Assembly: GCA_905215275.1 (NCBI GenBank)
Contig: CAJMPE010000064.1
Span: 1-9,557, forward strand
Direction: 5' to 3'
Source of the DNA: an uncultured bacterium
GTDB lineage: Bacteria > Actinomycetota > Coriobacteriia > Coriobacteriales > Coriobacteriaceae
DNA: 9,557 nucleotides
In this document: positions 7,178 to 9,557 of the stretch, piece after piece
Layout: each line of letters starts with the position of its first letter
Position numbering within the stretch: the first letter of the stretch is position 1
Notes under the pieces: model-generated
The model's database searches: none
Told to the model about the DNA's origin: nothing
Seen by the model: the letters and a program-made list of their open reading frames with translations, nothing else
Program-made: the position numbers and the translations under genes

Positions 7178-7192
7178 ATTGCATTATGCAAT
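7178..7192. promoter_or_regulatory. 15-bp perfect palindrome, possible operator
   Basis: ATTGCATTATGCAAT is a 7-1-7 perfect inverted repeat directly upstream of the terminator hairpin. On the minus strand it contains CATAAT, a good -10-like hexamer, although I find no matching -35. Its position between two units, with a possible overlap of a -10 element, suits a dimeric regulator; the protein that would bind is unknown. Confidence 0.4.
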
Positions 7193-7233
7193 CAAATACT
7201 GTGTTTTACATCAAGCCATCGATGAACGGTAGC

Positions 7234-8511
7234 TTAGGCGCTGTACTTGTTTGCCTCGCCGAAGGTGCCGGCCTCGACAATCCAGCCGTCCTTCATGATG
7301 ACGTCCATGTTGTCGGTGTTGAGCACGTGGATGTCGGCGGCGACGTCACCGTTGACGACCAGCAGGTCGGCGCACTTGCCGGCCTCGATGGAACCGGTCT
7401 CGTCCTCGATGTGGCACATCTTGGCACCGTTGAGGGTGGCACAGGTGATGGTCTCGACCGGGGTGAAGCCGATCTTGTCGACGAACTCGTACATCTCCTC
7501 GATGGAGCAGGTGCCGTACGGGGTGACGAAGGAGAAGGAGTCGGAGCCGATCGTCATGACGACGCCGCGCTTCTTGGCCTCGCGCAGGCAGTCGTAGTTG
7601 CGCTGCAGCTCCTTCTCGACCAGGGTGCCCTCGTACTTGTCGTGCAGCTCGGGGACGTAGACGGGCGGATAGGTGGCGTACCAGGTGGGCAGGAAGGCGA
7701 TCGTCGGGGTGAAGAAGGTGCCCTGCTCGGCCATGAGGTCCATGGTGCGCTCATCGATATCAAAGCCGTGAATCAGCTGCTCGCAGCCAAAGCGAACGGA
7801 ATCGTAGGCAGCGGCGTGGTTGTTGTAGCAGTGGCTCCACACGGGGATGCCGACCATCTTGGCCTCTTCGACCACGGCCTGAATCTCCTCGGAGCAGTAG
7901 TGCTGGTCGCGGCCGGAGTCCCAGCGCCAGATGCCGCCACCGGTAGCCCAGATCTTGATGGCATCGGGGTTCTCGCGCAGGCGACGACGGACGGCCTTGC
8001 GCAGATCCCAAGGACCGTCGACCTGATCGCCCCAGGGGTGCGATTCCTTGTTGAGCTCCTGGCTGCAGTGGTGAGAGTCGCCGTGGCCGGCAACGCGGCA
8101 GAAGCCAAGGCCGGTGGCCAGAACGCGCGGGCCCTTGAAGACGCCCTTGTCGATGCAGTCACGGATCTGGATACCAAAGCGGCCGATCTCGCAGACGGTG
8201 GTGAGGCCGTGGGTGAGGCAGTCGTAGGCCTGCTTGACGGCGACGGCCTGCTTCTCGAGGAGCGGTTGCATGACCCAGTCGGTGTCATCGTCGGTCAAGT
8301 TGCCCGAGAAGTGCAGGTGGGTGTCGATCAGGCCGGGAAGGACGGTCTTGCCGGCGGCGTCGATGACCTCAACGCCCTCGGGAAGGTCCTGCATAGCGCC
8401 GGCGTACTCGATCTTGCCGTTGTCGTCGACGAGAACGAGGGAGTTCTCGACCGGCTCGGCACCGGTACCGTCGATGAGCTTGCCGCCAACGATTGCATAC
8501 TTAGTGGACAT
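7234..8511 (-). CDS. Metal-dependent amidohydrolase (imidazolonepropionase / Xaa-Pro dipeptidase-like)
   Basis: 425-residue cytosolic hydrolase of the amidohydrolase superfamily, complete in length. The metal-binding set is intact: DTHLHF (His65, His67), the likely carboxylated lysine in AIKIWATGGG (Lys186), WSHC (His227), LIHG (His248) and IGSDSF (Asp324). The N-terminal beta segment (IVGGKLIDGTG) and the C-terminal one (GSIEAGKCADLLVV) complete the fold. Relatives cleave imidazolone rings, dipeptides with C-terminal Pro/Arg/Lys, or cyclic amides; which applies here cannot be read from the sequence. The loop after Lys186 (GGGIWRWDSGRDQHYC) is aromatic-rich and looks specific to this subgroup. 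Thirteen cysteines are present, in keeping with an anaerobe. The start is well supported by AAGGAGG 4 nt upstream. Codons are strongly optimised (Lys nearly always AAG in the stretch examined). It follows an amino-acid permease, suggesting uptake and hydrolysis of one substrate. Confidence 0.9.
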   Translation of the reverse strand: MSTKYAIVGGKLIDGTGAEPVENSLVLVDDNGKIEYAGAMQDLPEGVEVIDAAGKTVLPGLIDTHLHFSGNLTDDDTDWVMQPLLEKQAVAVKQAYDCLTHGLTTVCEIGRFGIQIRDCIDKGVFKGPRVLATGLGFCRVAGHGDSHHCSQELNKESHPWGDQVDGPWDLRKAVRRRLRENPDAIKIWATGGGIWRWDSGRDQHYCSEEIQAVVEEAKMVGIPVWSHCYNNHAAAYDSVRFGCEQLIHGFDIDERTMDLMAEQGTFFTPTIAFLPTWYATYPPVYVPELHDKYEGTLVEKELQRNYDCLREAKKRGVVMTIGSDSFSFVTPYGTCSIEEMYEFVDKIGFTPVETITCATLNGAKMCHIEDETGSIEAGKCADLLVVNGDVAADIHVLNTDNMDVIMKDGWIVEAGTFGEANKYSA

Positions 8512-8521
8512 GGTTCCTCCT

Positions 8522-8565
8522 TATGGATCCATATAGTGGGCGAGGCCGTGTTGGGTTAAGGCCTC
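8522..8565. promoter_or_regulatory. Palindrome and inverted repeat upstream of the amidohydrolase start
   Basis: TATGGATCCATA (8522-8533) is a perfect 12-bp palindrome that touches the Shine-Dalgarno sequence. GAGGCC (8542-8547) and GGCCTC (8560-8565) form a perfect 6-bp inverted repeat just beyond it. Either could fold in the mRNA or bind a regulator. TATATG near 8526-8531 resembles a -10, but would leave almost no leader before the ribosome binding site, so I do not call a promoter. Confidence 0.35.
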
Positions 8566-8584
8566 ACAAAGCTACCCAAGTGGT

Positions 8585-8636
8585 GCCGGGTTCGGTGCGC
8601 GGGAGAGAGGATACCGCGCACCCGATCCGCCCCGGC
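8585..8636. repeat. Two-tier GC-rich hairpin between permease and amidohydrolase genes
   Basis: A perfect 9-bp inverted repeat, GGTGCGCGG (8594-8602) with CCGCGCACC (8614-8622), is enclosed by a second 6-bp pair, GCCGGG (8585-8590) with CCCGGC (8631-8636). It starts about 7 nt after the permease stop. No T-run follows on the minus strand, so it is not a classical intrinsic terminator. It may be an mRNA 3'-end stabiliser or processing site that sets the ratio of the two products. Confidence 0.6.
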
Positions 8637-8642
8637 TAGGCG

Positions 8643-9557
8643 TTACTTTTTGCGGGAATTAGTGAAAGCCATGAGGGCCAGGCCAATAGCCAACCAGCCG
8701 ATTACGATGCTCCACTCCACCATGTTGAGGGAGGCGGGAGAGAACGGAATCACGAGCAGGCCGATGATGATGGCGCAGGCAGCGATAGCGAGGCCGATGC
8801 CAAACTTGCCGCCGGGCACCTCGTAGGGACGAGGCAGGTCGGGCTCGGTGAAGCGCATGCGCAGGCAAGCGAGGGCGACCATGCCGCAGGAGAAGATGAA
8901 GGCGAGAGCCGACACGTTGGTCAGAGGAATGAGCATGTTCTTGCCCAGGAATGGACCGATGACGGTGATGACGCCCAGAACGACGCAGGCGAGCTTGGGA
9001 GCGCCGGACTTGGGGTCGACCTCGGCGAATTTCTCGGGCAGCTGGCCCTTGCGGCCCATGGCGAGCATGATGCGGCTCGTGGCGCCGTAGAAGGAGTTCA
9101 TCGGGCCCATGGGTCCAAGCGTGGCGATGACGAGCATGGCCAGGTACAGGAGCATGTTGATGCCCTTGAGGCAGGCAAGCGCGGGAACCGGGCTCTTAAC
9201 AAACTCATGCCAGTCGAGAATGGTGCCGAACGAGTAGATGCAGACCATGTAGAAGCCGCCGGCGGCCAGCAGGGCCAGGGAGATGATCTTGCCGAACTTG
9301 TTCCAGTTGAGGCCCTCGGCTGCCTCCTCAGCCTGCTGAGGAATGGTGTCGAAACCGGCGTAGAAGAACGGGGTCAGAACCAGGACCGACACGATGCCGG
9401 CGAACAGGCTGGCGCCCTCGGTAGCGGCCTTGCCGCCGCCAGCGCCGGTGACCTGGGAGAACACGGGTATATAGAGGGCAGGCTGGAGAATGGCAGGCTG
9501 CGCGTTTCCTTTGTACCTTTTGCATCCAGATCCTATCAGCAGCTTCTTCTCACTGTA
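8643..9557 (-). CDS. APC-superfamily amino-acid permease, partial (N-terminus beyond right edge or lost)
   Basis: C-terminal part of a membrane amino-acid transporter. From 9464 down, about seven hydrophobic segments can be counted, corresponding to helices 6-12 of a 12-helix APC permease. The family signature FFYAGFDTIPQQAEEAAEG contains the conserved F-GFD-EE pattern. GATSRIMLAMGRKGQLP is the typical loop after helix 8, and EPDLPRPYEVPGG precedes the last helices. The frame remains open to the window edge (304 residues), so no start is visible; a GTG at 9464 would give only half a transporter and is unlikely to be real. Upstream of about 9485 the codons change from the optimised set to rare ones (ATA, AGG, AAA, GGA) and the residues become hydrophilic rather than forming the expected helix 5, next to a 9-bp direct repeat. 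The gene may therefore be disrupted. Substrate unknown; the adjacent amidohydrolase suggests an amino acid, dipeptide or derivative. Confidence 0.85.
   Translation of the reverse strand, partial: YSEKKLLIGSGCKRYKGNAQPAILQPALYIPVFSQVTGAGGGKAATEGASLFAGIVSVLVLTPFFYAGFDTIPQQAEEAAEGLNWNKFGKIISLALLAAGGFYMVCIYSFGTILDWHEFVKSPVPALACLKGINMLLYLAMLVIATLGPMGPMNSFYGATSRIMLAMGRKGQLPEKFAEVDPKSGAPKLACVVLGVITVIGPFLGKNMLIPLTNVSALAFIFSCGMVALACLRMRFTEPDLPRPYEVPGGKFGIGLAIAACAIIIGLLVIPFSPASLNMVEWSIVIGWLAIGLALMAFTNSRKK
9477..9500. repeat. 9-bp direct repeat with 15-nt period inside the permease frame
   Basis: GGCAGGCTG occurs at 9477-9485 and again at 9492-9500, giving Gln-Pro-Ala twice in the protein, five codons apart. 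The copy nearer the conserved permease sequence reads QPALYIPVF. The other lies at the edge of the stretch with unusual codon use. Confidence 0.6.

Noticed and set aside
7116..7184. Longer kinase N-terminus starting at the ATG at 7184
   Set aside because: The extension is encoded by the terminator hairpin and palindrome region, lacks a ribosome binding site, and is unnecessary for the two membrane segments.
7087..8559. A 490-codon open frame on the plus strand, opposite the amidohydrolase
   Set aside because: It is antisense to a gene with an intact active site. Its composition (runs of Val, Gly, Asp, Leu) is what GC-rich, C-ending codons give on the opposite strand. No ribosome binding site or recognisable domain.
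8643..9464. A stand-alone 273-residue permease starting at GTG 9464
   Set aside because: It would lack helices 1-5 of the APC fold, and the frame is open upstream to the window edge; a partial or disrupted gene is more likely.
1..9557. CRISPR array, tRNA/rRNA gene, insertion sequence or prophage module
   Set aside because: Reading both strands I found no regularly spaced repeats, no tRNA-like cloverleaf, and no transposase, integrase or phage protein among the translated frames.

Overview
The window looks like chromosomal DNA of a GC-rich, Gram-positive gut anaerobe, most likely a Coriobacteriia member such as Collinsella or a relative. That placement is an inference from GC-rich coding sequence, strong AAGGAGG-type ribosome binding sites, LytS/LytTR signalling genes, and a peptide/amino-acid style catabolic pair. 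No rRNA or other taxonomic marker is present. Every convincing gene is on the minus strand, so transcription runs from high to low coordinates. The long open frames on the plus strand are antisense shadows produced by GC-rich codon bias.

In transcription order: the C-terminal part of an APC-superfamily amino-acid permease (enters from the right edge); a metal-dependent amidohydrolase of the imidazolonepropionase/Xaa-Pro-dipeptidase type; an intrinsic terminator; a LytS-type sensor kinase and its LytTR response regulator; a zinc-dependent phospholipase C-like protein; an Atg22/UMF1-type MFS transporter; a second strong intrinsic terminator; a family 2 glycosyltransferase; and a second LytS-type sensor kinase that overlaps the glycosyltransferase by 4 bp (ATGA) and leaves through the left edge close to its C-terminus. 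No gene-free stretch exceeds 300 bases.

Functionally, the permease and amidohydrolase look like an uptake-and-hydrolysis pair for an amino-acid-like compound, with strongly optimised codons suggesting high expression. The kinase/regulator pair is a self-contained two-component system that may be co-transcribed with the phospholipase-like protein and transporter. The glycosyltransferase/second kinase pair is a separate unit whose response regulator, if it has one nearby, would lie left of the window. The two kinases are clear paralogues with the same architecture (two membrane segments, GAF-like domain, His_kinase dimerisation domain, GHKL ATPase).

No obviously new defence, mobile or biosynthetic system is visible. 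The most interesting signals are regulatory and structural. Both downstream units begin with a hairpin plus U-run only about 25-35 nt before the start codon, leaving no room for a promoter in between. There is an AT-richer, self-complementary intergenic segment at 2483-2560. A 15-bp palindrome precedes the kinase operon. The upstream-most visible part of the permease changes abruptly in codon usage next to a 9-bp direct repeat.
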